From Imperialibacter sp040222385 (GTDB lineage: Bacteria; Bacteroidota; Bacteroidia; Cytophagales; Cyclobacteriaceae): a DNA stretch of 64,000 bases. The first letter of the stretch is position 1, and every line of letters begins with the position of its first letter. Made by a program: the position numbers and the translations under genes. Shown in pieces: positions 17,635 through 26,731 of the stretch. The stretch lies in contig NZ_JAVKDF010000027.1 of NCBI RefSeq assembly GCF_040222385.1, forward strand, positions 236,477-300,476. The letters run 5' to 3'. A model generated the notes under the pieces. That model was given only the letters and a program-made list of their open reading frames with translations, was not told the origin of the DNA and ran no database searches.

Positions 17635-18837
17635 TTAGTAGTTGGTGCCGGCACGAATCATCGCACAACGGAAACCGATAGTAGAAGTTGACGAATCTTC
17701 TTCCAGGTATCTTCTGGTTCCTGGCGACATCCAGTAAGCTACGTCAGCCCATGAACCTCCTTTGTAAACTCTCACTCTGTCAGAAACAAGTGAGTTGAAG
17801 TTCTGAGTGTCATAACCTTTTTCGTCATCAAGGTAACCGTCACGACGAACAGGGTTTAGGTCGTCAAAGTCCTGGAACGAAAGCGGGCGGTAAACGTCCC
17901 ATACCCATTCGTTAACATTTCCTGACATATTATAAAGACCGAATTCGTTCGGTGGATAATCGTAGATATAAGTTGTGATCATGGCGCCGTCGTTCAGCTT
18001 GCCGGCAATACCAGCGTAGTCACCACGACCTCTTTTGAAGTTAGCCAGGAAGTAACCCATTTTCTTTCCATAAGGATTACGCAATGAGTGACCATCCCAT
18101 GGATACAGTCTGCGGTGAGTTTGGTTTTCGTCCAGCCACTGAACACCAATAAGTGCCTGAGCTGCATATTCCCACTCAGCCTCGGTTGGGAGACGGTAGT
18201 TAGGTAGCACAACACCACTTTCCAAAGGAATTCTTTCACTTCCTGATTCTGCAAGAGTTACGTCCTCAAGACCGGCATCTTGCGCAAGCTTAAGGTTAAC
18301 CACTGTGGTTCTCCAGTTGCAATAGTCATTGGCTTGCTTCCAGTTAACACCTACAACAGGGTAGTACCTGAAACCAGGGTAACGAAGGTAGTGATCTACA
18401 TAAGGATCATTGTAAGCAAGGTCTCTGGCCCAAACAGTTGTGTCGGGAAGTGAAGACTCATAAAATTCTCTTGAAGAGTCAAGGCGAATGTAGTAGAGAT
18501 ACTCCAACCAGTGAATGTTGGCGATTTCAGTTTCGTCCATGTAGAATGAAGCAACTGTTACGGCTCTCTCAACATTGTCGTGTCTGTTCATCAAATCTTC
18601 CTCGAAAGACCCAAGAACGGTACGACCTCCTTCTATAAAAACTAGATTAGGACCCTCAGGCTGACCGGCATAGTCGCTCACCTGAAAACCACCCTCCTCG
18701 TTGTACTCCATTCCTGTCGCTGAGCTCAGGCTGCCTGGACTACTACTTGTTGGTGTGCTGGAACCGCAACCGCCTAGAAAAGCGGAGAACCCAACAGCCA
18801 AAGCAGAGGTACATAAGATGTTAATAAAATTTTTCAT
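17635..18837 (-). CDS. gldJ: Gliding-motility/T9SS SUMF1-like lipoprotein, GldJ type
   Basis: A 400-residue lipoprotein with a formylglycine-generating-enzyme-like (SUMF1) domain. The ATG at 18837 gives a signal peptide ending in LGGC with Cys24 as lipid site; the ATG at 18885 adds an implausible leader. Domain hallmarks are SFYMDETEIAN, YPVVGVNWKQANDYCNW, YRLPTEAEWEYAA, the central LYNMSGNVNEWVWD and the terminal TIGFRCAM. The lead-in SSATGMEYNEEGGFQ matches GldJ better than GldK. GldJ supports gliding motor function and type IX secretion in the envelope. It is shorter than the roughly 560-residue flavobacterial protein. It is most likely GldJ, but a GldK-like paralogue cannot be excluded. 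Confidence 0.78.
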   Translation of the reverse strand: MKNFINILCTSALAVGFSAFLGGCGSSTPTSSSPGSLSSATGMEYNEEGGFQVSDYAGQPEGPNLVFIEGGRTVLGSFEEDLMNRHDNVERAVTVASFYMDETEIANIHWLEYLYYIRLDSSREFYESSLPDTTVWARDLAYNDPYVDHYLRYPGFRYYPVVGVNWKQANDYCNWRTTVVNLKLAQDAGLEDVTLAESGSERIPLESGVVLPNYRLPTEAEWEYAAQALIGVQWLDENQTHRRLYPWDGHSLRNPYGKKMGYFLANFKRGRGDYAGIAGKLNDGAMITTYIYDYPPNEFGLYNMSGNVNEWVWDVYRPLSFQDFDDLNPVRRDGYLDDEKGYDTQNFNSLVSDRVRVYKGGSWADVAYWMSPGTRRYLEEDSSTSTIGFRCAMIRAGTNY

Positions 18838-18987
18838 AACCTGTTTATTTGAACTTAAAAAGCTAATGTAGCCTAGATCGGGCATATTTAATAACGATCA
18901 GCTACAAATTTCAATTATAATAAGTTTTTTTCAAAAAAAGAGAGGACAATATAGGGATTTATCTAAATAATGTCTCTAACAGACGTT

Positions 18988-21900
18988 TTATTGTGCTACT
19001 GCCGCCTCATTTTCCTGTAGCATTTTTTTCAGGTAACCGATTGCAAGGTCTACTGACTTGACCTGCTCGAGGTTCAAAATGAGTCGTCCTTTGTGCTCCC
19101 TCATCCGGCTGATCTTAGGATTCTTTTGCACATACTCCAATACTTTGCCAAAGGTAGCTGACTTGAAATAGGCTTCATTTTCGCCCGAAACAAAGTAGCA
19201 CTTCAGCACTTCAGCTTTTAATATGAGCTTCTCAATTCCGGCTTTTTTGGCCAGCCAGCGAAGTCGTACCGTTTTTATAAGCTCTTCTACTTCTTCGGGA
19301 ATGGGGCCGAAACGATCTTTAACATCGGCGCTGAATTTCGCCAACCCTTCCTCCGACTCCACGCTGTCGAGGTGAGAATAAAGGCTGAGCCGCTCTGAAA
19401 TATTGTTGACGTATGACTCGGGGATGAGAATTTCGAGGTCAGTTTCTATCACACAATCGGTGGCCACAGCCTCAACCGCCTTCTTGAGGTCTTCTGCGAA
19501 CAGGTCGCTGTAGTCCTCAATTTTGAGCTCCTGAATGGTTTCGTCGAGGATTTTGTGATACATCTCAAAGCCGAGATCAGAGATAAAACCGCTTTGTTCT
19601 CCGCCCAGCAAATCTCCTGCTCCCCGGATATCAAGGTCTCGCATGGCCACTTTGAAGCCATCACCTAATTCTGAAAACTCTTCTAATGTCACCAGCCTCT
19701 TACGGGCTTCAGCTGTCAAGCCTGACGAAGCACCCGAAAGCAGTAGACAAAATGCCTTCTTGTTAGAGCGGCCTACCCTTCCTCTCATCTGGTGCAGGTC
19801 GGAAAGACCAAACATATGCGCCCGGTTGATGATGATGGTGTTGGCGTTAGGGATATCAAGGCCACTTTCGATAATGTTGGTTGACACCAGCACGTCGAAT
19901 TCGCCCTCGATAAATCGCATCATTACTTTTTCCAGCTTGGGCCCGTCCATTTGTCCATGAGCTATACCTATTCGTGCGTCTGGCACCAGCCTCAAAACGA
20001 TACTGGCTATCTGGTCAATATCGCTGACCCTGTTGTGCACAAAAAATACCTGGCCGCCCCTTCTCAACTCGAAACTAATGGCGTCTCTAATCACACTTTC
20101 GTTGAATTCGTGCAGCTCGGTTGTTACCGGTTGCCGGTTGGGTGGTGGGGTGGCAATAATACTTAGATCTCTGGCACCCATCATGGAGAAGTGGAGCGTT
20201 CTTGGTATGGGAGTTGCGGTCAAAGTCAGGCTGTCTACATTCACCTTCGATTCCTTGAGCTTTTCTTTGATTTTTACTCCGAACTTCTGCTCTTCGTCAA
20301 TGACCAGTAATCCCAAGTCTTTAAATTCTACGTCTTTATTCACAATCCGGTGGGTACCTATCAGAATATCAATTTTTCCTTCTTTGACCCTCTGAAGGAT
20401 ATCCTTTATCTCCTTTGTGGTACGGAACCGGTTGATGTATTCTATATCGAGCGGAAAATTGGCAAGCCTTTCCTTAAATGTTCGGTAGTGCTGCATGGCC
20501 AAAATGGTGGTTGGCACCAGCACTGCTACCTGCTTTCCGTTGCTCGCAGTTTTAAAAGCAGCACGAATGGCCACTTCTGTTTTTCCAAAACCAACATCAC
20601 CGCACACCAGCCTGTCCATCGGGTGAGGCAGCTCCATGTCTTTTTTCACGTCTGCTGTCGCAAGTGCCTGGTCAGGTGTGTCCTGATAAATGAATGAAGA
20701 TTCCAGTTCGGCCTGAAGAAAATTGTCGGGAGGAAAGGCATATCCCGGTGTCGCTTTTCGCTTGGCATAAAGGCTGATCAGGTCTTTGGCGATGTCTTTT
20801 ACCCGCTTCTTTACTTTCTTTTTCTTGATGTCCCAATCCTGAGTGCCGAGCTTGTTGATCGGCGGGGGCTGCCCCTCTTTGCCGGCATACCGGGAAATTT
20901 TGTGCAGGGAATGCACGCTTACGTACAGCAGGTCATTGTCCCGATACACAATCCGAAGCGCTTCCTGTTTCTTTCCGCCTACATCCACTGTGTCCAGGCC
21001 TGCGAACCGGCCTACACCGTAGTCGATATGCACCACGTAGTCGCCAGGCTGCAGCGACTTAAGTTCTTTGATGGTGAGCGCTTTCGACTTGGTGTGCTTT
21101 TCCCGGGTTTTATATTTGTGAAAGCGATCAAAAAGTTGATGATCCGTATAGCACAGCAGTTTTATCTGCTTGTCGACAAACCCTTCACGTAATCCCGCCA
21201 AAAAACCTTCAAACCGCATCGTGGGATCCAGTTCCTGAAAAATTGTGTCCAGGCGCTCGATTTGCTTTTCCGACTCGGCGGCAATAAACAGGTTATATCC
21301 TTGAAGCTGACGCTGGTTCAGGTTCTCCACCATCATTTCGAAGTTCTTGTGAAATGGTGGCTGGGGCTCCGCTTCATATTGGAAGGTCGTAGCATTTTCC
21401 AGATAAAACCGGCTCCCAAACTCGATCATCGGGAAGGAGAAAATGTGAGACTTGATGGTCGCAGCATTTTCGAACAGGTCGGCGGGCTCCAGCACAATTT
21501 TCGTGTTGCCGCTTTCCTTCATCAGCACGTCAAAGCTTGCAGAAGCCTTGGTGAAGTAACTGTCGAGCTGATCGTAGAGTAGTTGCAGATCCTTTATCCA
21601 GAAACGGGTCTCTTTTGGCACAAACTCCAGAAATGACTGCCTTTTTTCCTGCAAAAGCCTGGTTTGCACATTGGGAATGATGCTGATGGAATTGACCGAA
21701 TCTTGCGACAGCTGTGTGTTTGGGTCGAAAGTTCTAATGCTTTCGATTTCGTCCCCAAAAAGCTCCATGCGATAGGGCAGCTCCCCGGCGTAAGAATATA
21801 TATCGATAATACCACCTCTTACTGCGTATTGACCGGCTTCATACACAAAGTCGGTTCGCTCAAAGTCGTAGGTCATGAGCAGTTCGGCGATGAAGTCTAC

Positions 21901-22362
21901 ATCTACCTTGTCGCCGACTTTGGCATTAAATGTATTTTCTGTCAGTGCCCGCTTATTGATCACCTTTTCAGTAAGTGCTTCCGGATAGGTAACTATTATT
22001 TCTCCCTTGCCACTTCTGTGGTTGAGCTTGTTCAGCACGTCAGCTCGTAGAAGAATATTGGCATTTTCGGTCTCGTCAAACTGGTAAGGGCGCTTGTAGG
22101 AAGTGGGGAAAAAGAGTACTTCCCTTTCGCCAAACAAGTTTTGCATGTCGTTAAAAAAGTAGGCAGCTTCCTCTTTTTCGTGCATAACAAACACATGGCA
22201 TTGCCTGTCCATCGAGAACACAGCAGCGGGCACAACGGCATCGAGACTACCAACAAGCCCTTTCACCTGAAAGGCCCCACCACCTTTTTGCTTGAAGCTT
22301 TCAGCCAGGGTCTTTACAAAACTATCTTGCTTATAAATTGACAGGAAGTCAGAAACTTTCAA
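18988..22362 (-). CDS. mfd: Transcription-repair coupling factor Mfd
   Basis: A 1,124-residue protein, close to the E. coli length of 1,148. It is an ATP-driven translocase that removes RNA polymerase stalled at DNA damage and recruits nucleotide-excision repair. The N-terminal part has the UvrB-homology region. The RNA-polymerase-interaction segment follows near residue 480 with GDYVVHIDYGVGRFAGL. The helicase core has Walker A CGDVGFGKTEVA near 590 and the Walker B box VIDEEQ near 687, and the translocase TRG region has HQMRGRVGRS. A C-terminal TRCF domain completes it. It stands alone on the minus strand, divergent from the oxidase-subunit gene. Confidence 0.97.
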   Translation of the reverse strand: MKVSDFLSIYKQDSFVKTLAESFKQKGGGAFQVKGLVGSLDAVVPAAVFSMDRQCHVFVMHEKEEAAYFFNDMQNLFGEREVLFFPTSYKRPYQFDETENANILLRADVLNKLNHRSGKGEIIVTYPEALTEKVINKRALTENTFNAKVGDKVDVDFIAELLMTYDFERTDFVYEAGQYAVRGGIIDIYSYAGELPYRMELFGDEIESIRTFDPNTQLSQDSVNSISIIPNVQTRLLQEKRQSFLEFVPKETRFWIKDLQLLYDQLDSYFTKASASFDVLMKESGNTKIVLEPADLFENAATIKSHIFSFPMIEFGSRFYLENATTFQYEAEPQPPFHKNFEMMVENLNQRQLQGYNLFIAAESEKQIERLDTIFQELDPTMRFEGFLAGLREGFVDKQIKLLCYTDHQLFDRFHKYKTREKHTKSKALTIKELKSLQPGDYVVHIDYGVGRFAGLDTVDVGGKKQEALRIVYRDNDLLYVSVHSLHKISRYAGKEGQPPPINKLGTQDWDIKKKKVKKRVKDIAKDLISLYAKRKATPGYAFPPDNFLQAELESSFIYQDTPDQALATADVKKDMELPHPMDRLVCGDVGFGKTEVAIRAAFKTASNGKQVAVLVPTTILAMQHYRTFKERLANFPLDIEYINRFRTTKEIKDILQRVKEGKIDILIGTHRIVNKDVEFKDLGLLVIDEEQKFGVKIKEKLKESKVNVDSLTLTATPIPRTLHFSMMGARDLSIIATPPPNRQPVTTELHEFNESVIRDAISFELRRGGQVFFVHNRVSDIDQIASIVLRLVPDARIGIAHGQMDGPKLEKVMMRFIEGEFDVLVSTNIIESGLDIPNANTIIINRAHMFGLSDLHQMRGRVGRSNKKAFCLLLSGASSGLTAEARKRLVTLEEFSELGDGFKVAMRDLDIRGAGDLLGGEQSGFISDLGFEMYHKILDETIQELKIEDYSDLFAEDLKKAVEAVATDCVIETDLEILIPESYVNNISERLSLYSHLDSVESEEGLAKFSADVKDRFGPIPEEVEELIKTVRLRWLAKKAGIEKLILKAEVLKCYFVSGENEAYFKSATFGKVLEYVQKNPKISRMREHKGRLILNLEQVKSVDLAIGYLKKMLQENEAAVAQ

Positions 22363-22513
22363 CTTAAGAACATTTTTTGGTGGGCAAAAGTACGGATATT
22401 ATGGTGATGGAGCGTTATATAACGAATAACCGAAGATCATTTTATGATTATTCATCGAAAAATGTTGAACCAAGGCCCAAACAAAATGTTTAATTACAAA
22501 TTACGGAGCTAGC

Positions 22514-23146
22514 ATGGCAAATTCCTATAAGAAAACAAAAGCACCGACCAGTTCATTCCCGCTCAACGAGCTGGAGAAGATGCACCCCTATAAAATGCTG
22601 CTACTGATAGGGATTTTCGGCAGTATTTTGATATTCTTTTTTCTTCTAATGACATACACCGCCTCAGGCACTTTGGTTGATAAGGCGGCCAAAATAGAGT
22701 TTCCGAAAGCCTTTATTATCAGTACACTCATTTTGTTTGGATCAAGCTTTACCATTGGCCGGGCAGTAGAATACTTTGAAAAAGAGAAGACAAAAGAGCT
22801 AAAAAAGTCGCTGCTGTTCACTCTTGTGCTTGCCTTTGCGTTTTCATTTTCGCAGTTTTTTGGGTGGAATGAGCTGATGAATCAGGAAGCCAGCAATGCG
22901 GTGAGGGGTGCCATTGTCTATTTATATGCCCTTTCGGGCCTTCATATTTTGCACATGAGTGCCGGCATTGTCTACCTGGCCTATTGCTATGTCCTGCTGA
23001 TCAGAAAATCGAGTAATCCGGTTCACTCGCTGGTGTATTTCACTAACTCGTTTCGAAAGCTTCAACTTAACTTGCTGGTAACCTACTGGCATTTCATGGA
23101 TGGCCTTTGGATGTTTCTCTTCCTGTTTTTCTTGTTTTTCCTCTAG
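22514..23146 (+). CDS. Heme-copper oxidase subunit III
   Basis: A 210-residue membrane protein of the cytochrome c oxidase subunit III family, with five predicted transmembrane helices (near residues 28-50, 65-85, 95-115, 130-155 and 190-210). Family marks are HILHMSAGIVYL and the late YWHFMDGLWMFLFLF segment. Subunit III stabilises the catalytic oxidase complex in the inner membrane. No subunit I or II gene is beside it, so it stands apart from the main oxidase cluster or serves as a paralogous subunit. A terminator lies about 150 bases downstream. Confidence 0.87.
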   Translation: MANSYKKTKAPTSSFPLNELEKMHPYKMLLLIGIFGSILIFFFLLMTYTASGTLVDKAAKIEFPKAFIISTLILFGSSFTIGRAVEYFEKEKTKELKKSLLFTLVLAFAFSFSQFFGWNELMNQEASNAVRGAIVYLYALSGLHILHMSAGIVYLAYCYVLLIRKSSNPVHSLVYFTNSFRKLQLNLLVTYWHFMDGLWMFLFLFFLFFL

Positions 23147-23173
23147 GAGAGTCTCTTTGGCACAGATATTGAA

Positions 23174-23296
23174 ATGAACCTACAAGAATATTTGTTGCGC
23201 TTCGTTCAACTATCAGGAGAACCAAAAGCCGAAATGTTTGTTAATAATACTGAATCACAATTCCATAGTGGTTTCATAGATAGGTTAGGTTGGTGA
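23174..23296 (+). CDS. Possible small protein (40 residues) before a terminator
   Basis: An ATG-to-TGA frame of 40 codons (MNLQEYLLRF...RLGW) lies between the oxidase subunit III gene and a strong terminator, which starts two bases after its stop. It has no signal peptide or membrane helix. Its position between stop and hairpin is suggestive but a frame this short could arise by chance, and no ribosome-binding site is clear. Confidence 0.25.
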   Translation: MNLQEYLLRFVQLSGEPKAEMFVNNTESQFHSGFIDRLGW

Positions 23297-23298
23297 TT

Positions 23299-23335
23299 GG
23301 GCATGTACCTCTGGGGCATGCCCTTTCTTTTTTTA
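23299..23335 (+). terminator. Rho-independent terminator after the oxidase subunit III gene
   Basis: GGGCATG (23299-23305) pairs with CATGCCC (23317-23323) over an 11-base loop and is followed by a T-rich run. It probably ends the transcript of the oxidase subunit III gene. Confidence 0.75.
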
Positions 23336-23409
23336 ACAGTAATTTATTCCAGTACCTGACATCCTAAAGGTGCTGGTTTCTATTTTTGTGGAGTTCAACT
23401 ACCGATACC

Positions 23410-24204
23410 ATGAAAAGAAAATTTCTTCCTCTCACTCTTCTCCTGATGCTAACATTTTCAGCTCAGGCAGTAAACACCACATCGAATGTGCTGTTGTGGG
23501 GCCAAACAGGCCACAGGGTCGTTGGACTTGTGGCGGAGCGTCATCTTACCAAAAAGACAAAAGCCAACATCGAAAAAATACTTGGTGGAGAAAGCCTGGC
23601 CATGGTGAGTAACTATATGGATTTTATTAAATCCGACCCAACCTACAAGCACATGGATTCCTGGCACTACTGTACGATTCCCGAGGGCCAGACTTACGAA
23701 CAGGTTGGCACCCCCCAGGAAGGAGATGTGATAGCTACCATTGAAAGACTAAAAAAGGAATTGAAAAGCAAGCAGTTTACAGATGTGGATGAGGCCTTTG
23801 CTTTAAAAATGCTGGCACACCTGGTGGGCGATATTCACCAGCCGCTGCATGTGGGGAATGGAAATGACCGGGGCGGCAACGATGTGAAGCTGAAGTACTT
23901 TTGGGAAAGCTCCAATTTGCACAGAGTGTGGGACAGCGACATGATTGATGGTCAGCAGCTGAGCTATACTGAATTTGCCGACTGGGTACATACCGACGAC
24001 AAAGCAACGGTAGCTAGATGGCAAAAAAGTGTAACGACGGAATGGGCTTACGAATCGATGGGCCTGAGAAAGCAGGTGTACAACTTGCCAGAGGACATGT
24101 CGCTTTCTTACCGATACAACTTCGACAATATTGATGCAGTAAAATTGAGGCTTGTGCAGGCCGGTGTTCGATTAGCGGGACTGTTGAATGAGATTTATGG
24201 GTAA
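23410..24204 (+). CDS. S1/P1-family nuclease
   Basis: A 264-residue secreted zinc nuclease. I take the ATG at 23410 (MKRKFLPL), which starts a clean signal peptide cut after AQA; the mature chain then begins near VNTTSNVLLWGQ, giving the conserved tryptophan close to the N terminus. Zinc-site residues of the S1/P1 family are visible: HRVVGLVAERHL, DSWHYC, HLVGDIHQPLHVG, RGGNDVKL and LHRVWDSDMI. Such enzymes degrade single-stranded DNA and RNA, and often 3'-nucleotides, in the periplasm or outside the cell, providing phosphate and nucleosides. No operon partner is obvious, although a 155-residue unknown protein follows 18 bases later. Confidence 0.92.
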   Translation: MKRKFLPLTLLLMLTFSAQAVNTTSNVLLWGQTGHRVVGLVAERHLTKKTKANIEKILGGESLAMVSNYMDFIKSDPTYKHMDSWHYCTIPEGQTYEQVGTPQEGDVIATIERLKKELKSKQFTDVDEAFALKMLAHLVGDIHQPLHVGNGNDRGGNDVKLKYFWESSNLHRVWDSDMIDGQQLSYTEFADWVHTDDKATVARWQKSVTTEWAYESMGLRKQVYNLPEDMSLSYRYNFDNIDAVKLRLVQAGVRLAGLLNEIYG

Positions 24205-24222
24205 TTGGTTGTACCTTAATGT

Positions 24223-24690
24223 ATGGATAAAAAGAAGCTGATAGCCGTCTTCAAAAAACTGGAAGACAAGCTCAACGAGAAGCAGTTCGATTTGGAAGCA
24301 TGGAAGGCTTCTGCTGTTTCCCTGTTTTCAAGAACATTTGGGGCCAATGATCCAAAAATCAAGCAAATCCACGACCTCAAAATTGACTACAGCAGCTGGG
24401 CGCTCCGGGATGCACCCTCTACCTATCACCCACTGGACTCGTGCAAGAAACTGGGCAGAGAGGTAGTACTTTCTGCTATCGATGAAATAGAGCTATTTGG
24501 CTTGCCCGAGCAAAAAGACCTCCGCAAGCTGCTTGGCGAGGTGTACTCTGAAGGAGAAGTAAAGCAAATCGTTTCTTTGGCTGGTGTGGAGAAAAAAGAG
24601 CCAGAGCTGAAAAAACTGCTGGATAAGGCAGGCAATCAAAAAAATGTGGCTTTGATCATGAAATTGTTGAGTGAGGAAGCTTTAGACTAG
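24223..24690 (+). CDS. Conserved hypothetical protein
   Basis: A 155-residue soluble, charged, mostly helical protein without signal peptide or membrane helix. It is lysine- and glutamate-rich at both ends and has a central segment IDYSSWALRDAPSTYHPLD that may be the conserved core. It starts 18 bases after the nuclease stop, so it could be co-transcribed with it. It converges with the YjjX-type gene and overlaps its end by four bases. The family is not recognised. Confidence 0.65.
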   Translation: MDKKKLIAVFKKLEDKLNEKQFDLEAWKASAVSLFSRTFGANDPKIKQIHDLKIDYSSWALRDAPSTYHPLDSCKKLGREVVLSAIDEIELFGLPEQKDLRKLLGEVYSEGEVKQIVSLAGVEKKEPELKKLLDKAGNQKNVALIMKLLSEEALD

Positions 24691-25220
24691 GGAAAAAACT
24701 CCTCGTTGATAAACGGCACCAAAGCCAAAGTCATGGCATGAGCGTAATACTGCGTTCTGTCGATTTGCCCATGAGTCAACAGGCCCACTGCTCCATCTTT
24801 TTGTTTTGAATTACTTCTCCCAAAAACCTGGTCGTCGGCTACGCCCAGCTCCAGCCCTTGCCGAACGAGCTGCGCTACTTTGTCGGGCAGCGGAAAAGTA
24901 GCTGTTCGTGCTCTCGATGTATGGTCAGGTGAAAGAATGACGATCCAGGCAAAAGCTTCCATCAGGCCGGCGGCATCTGAAATGCCGCCTTCTATGCCCA
25001 CCCAAAAATGTCCTTTTGGGTGACTTGCCTTTGCATTCGTAGCTCTGTTAAATGCTCCCCGATAGGTTTCCTCATCTGTCATGGGCTGGTCAGAAACATT
25101 TGAGGCCGCATCGATTCCTTCGAAGGTGAAACTCTCTCCGGGGAATGCCTTTTCGAAAGCATTCTTTACGCACTGAATTTTTACCGGGTTTCGGCTACCG
25201 ATAATCACTGTTTTCTCCAT
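24687..25220 (-). CDS. Inosine/xanthosine triphosphatase (YjjX/DUF84 family)
   Basis: A 177-residue member of the YjjX family of house-cleaning NTPases that hydrolyse ITP, XTP and related aberrant nucleotides. It starts TVIIGSRNPVKIQCVKNAF, the typical NPVKI lead motif, and contains SDQPMTDEETYRGAFNRA and a FWVGIEGGISD active-site segment, the pattern of the family. I use the ATG at 25220 (MEKTV) because the earlier ATG at 25238 adds six residues not seen in typical members. It is divergent from the amidohydrolase gene. Confidence 0.9.
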   Translation of the reverse strand: MEKTVIIGSRNPVKIQCVKNAFEKAFPGESFTFEGIDAASNVSDQPMTDEETYRGAFNRATNAKASHPKGHFWVGIEGGISDAAGLMEAFAWIVILSPDHTSRARTATFPLPDKVAQLVRQGLELGVADDQVFGRSNSKQKDGAVGLLTHGQIDRTQYYAHAMTLALVPFINEEFFP

Positions 25221-25316
25221 GGTGGTAATTATACTCATTAATGTCGGCTCCTAATCTTTCCTTTTTATCAAAGGGATTGCAATATTGGACGAAAAACTTA
25301 CCAAGCCCAATCTCAG

Positions 25317-26600
25317 ATGTTGCTCCAAAAATACTTCAAAGTCGTTTTCTATTTGATGGCAGTCCTTTGCCTCAACGCAGGTGTTTCGCATGCACAGTCT
25401 TTGCTGCTCAAGCCAGACCGGGTTTTTGACGGTGAAAAAATGCTGACAGCCGGAACGGTAGTGCTTGTGGAAAACGGCAAGGTGGCCTACGTAGGGCCTG
25501 AAAGTGGCGCAAAGGCAGGAAAAAACACCAAAACGATAACGCTACCAGGCCAGACCGTGCTTCCGGGTTTGATAGAGGGACATTCCCATATTCTGTTGCA
25601 TCCATACAATGAAGTTTCCTGGAACGACCAGGTGCTGAAAGAACCAATAGCGGAGAGAGTAGCCAGAGGTACGGTGCACCTTCAAAAATCGCTGGAGGCA
25701 GGTATCACCACCATGCGAGACTTGGGCAGTGAGGGTGCTGGCTATGCGGATGTTGGCTTGAGAACAGCCCTGGAAAAAGGTGTTATTCAAGGGCCCACTT
25801 TATTGGTAGCTGGCCCGGCGATTGTGGCCACTGGCAGCTATGGGCCAAAAAGCTTTCACGATGGAGTAAATGTGCCACTAGGCGCAGAAACTGCCGATGG
25901 CCACGATGATTTGATAAAAGTGGTGCGGGATCAGATTGGCAAAGGTGCTGACCTGATCAAAGTGTACGCCGACTACAGGTGGGGGTTGAACAACACTGCG
26001 GCTCCTACTTTTACTTTAGGCGAGTTGAAGCTGATAGTAGAAGTGGCCGAAAGCAGCGGTAGACAGGTAGTAGCACATGCATCCACCAAGGAAGGCATGA
26101 GAAGAGCGATTTTGGCGGGTGTAAAAACGATAGAGCACGGCGATGATCTTGACGAAGAAATTGTAAAGCTGATGAAGGAACATGGCGTGGCCCTTTGCCC
26201 AACTTTGGGGGCTGTTGAGGCCATTGCTTCCTATGGTGGCTGGAAGAAAGGAACGGATGCAGATACCGACAGAATCGAGAAGAAGAAGGCTTCAATGACT
26301 TTGGCACTTACTTCAGGCATCGACATCCTTTTTGGTGGTGATGTGGGTGTTTTCTCGCATGGCAACAATGTGTATGAGCTGGAGCTGATGAACGAATATG
26401 GCATGAGTGCCATTGCTTGTTTGCAGTCGGCCACGTCGCTCAATGCCAAGGTATTTGGTATAGACGATAAGGTTGGAAAAATTCAAAAAGGCCTGGTGGC
26501 AGACCTTGTTGCCGTGGAAGGTGATCCATCCAAAAATATCAGCGACTTGAGAAAGGTAGAGCTTGTGGTTCAAGCGGGGAGAGTGGTGGTGGAGAAATAG
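25317..26600 (+). CDS. Secreted amidohydrolase-family protein (imidazolonepropionase/prolidase-like)
   Basis: A 427-residue amidohydrolase with an N-terminal signal peptide (FKVVFYLMAVLCLNAGVSHAQ, broken here into FKVVFYLMAVLCL and NAGVSHAQ). The metal-binding HxH is His89 and His91 in EGHSH; a lysine bridge candidate lies in DLIKVYADY; further ligands are VVAHAS, IEHGDD and the aspartate in FGGDVGVF. Members of this group act as periplasmic dipeptidases or imidazolonepropionase-like hydrolases. The exported form suggests peptide or amide scavenging. The exact substrate is unknown. Confidence 0.87.
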   Translation: MLLQKYFKVVFYLMAVLCLNAGVSHAQSLLLKPDRVFDGEKMLTAGTVVLVENGKVAYVGPESGAKAGKNTKTITLPGQTVLPGLIEGHSHILLHPYNEVSWNDQVLKEPIAERVARGTVHLQKSLEAGITTMRDLGSEGAGYADVGLRTALEKGVIQGPTLLVAGPAIVATGSYGPKSFHDGVNVPLGAETADGHDDLIKVVRDQIGKGADLIKVYADYRWGLNNTAAPTFTLGELKLIVEVAESSGRQVVAHASTKEGMRRAILAGVKTIEHGDDLDEEIVKLMKEHGVALCPTLGAVEAIASYGGWKKGTDADTDRIEKKKASMTLALTSGIDILFGGDVGVFSHGNNVYELELMNEYGMSAIACLQSATSLNAKVFGIDDKVGKIQKGLVADLVAVEGDPSKNISDLRKVELVVQAGRVVVEK

Positions 26601-26731
26601 GGTTACGCTCCAATTTCGTTTAGTGCATATTACCCATGCCGTGTGCGCCCTCATTCCCTAAGCAGGTTTCCCTGAACGACCGTGAATTGTCATTGATACA
26701 ATCCGAACTATAATCTCTTGGCTTATCGACC

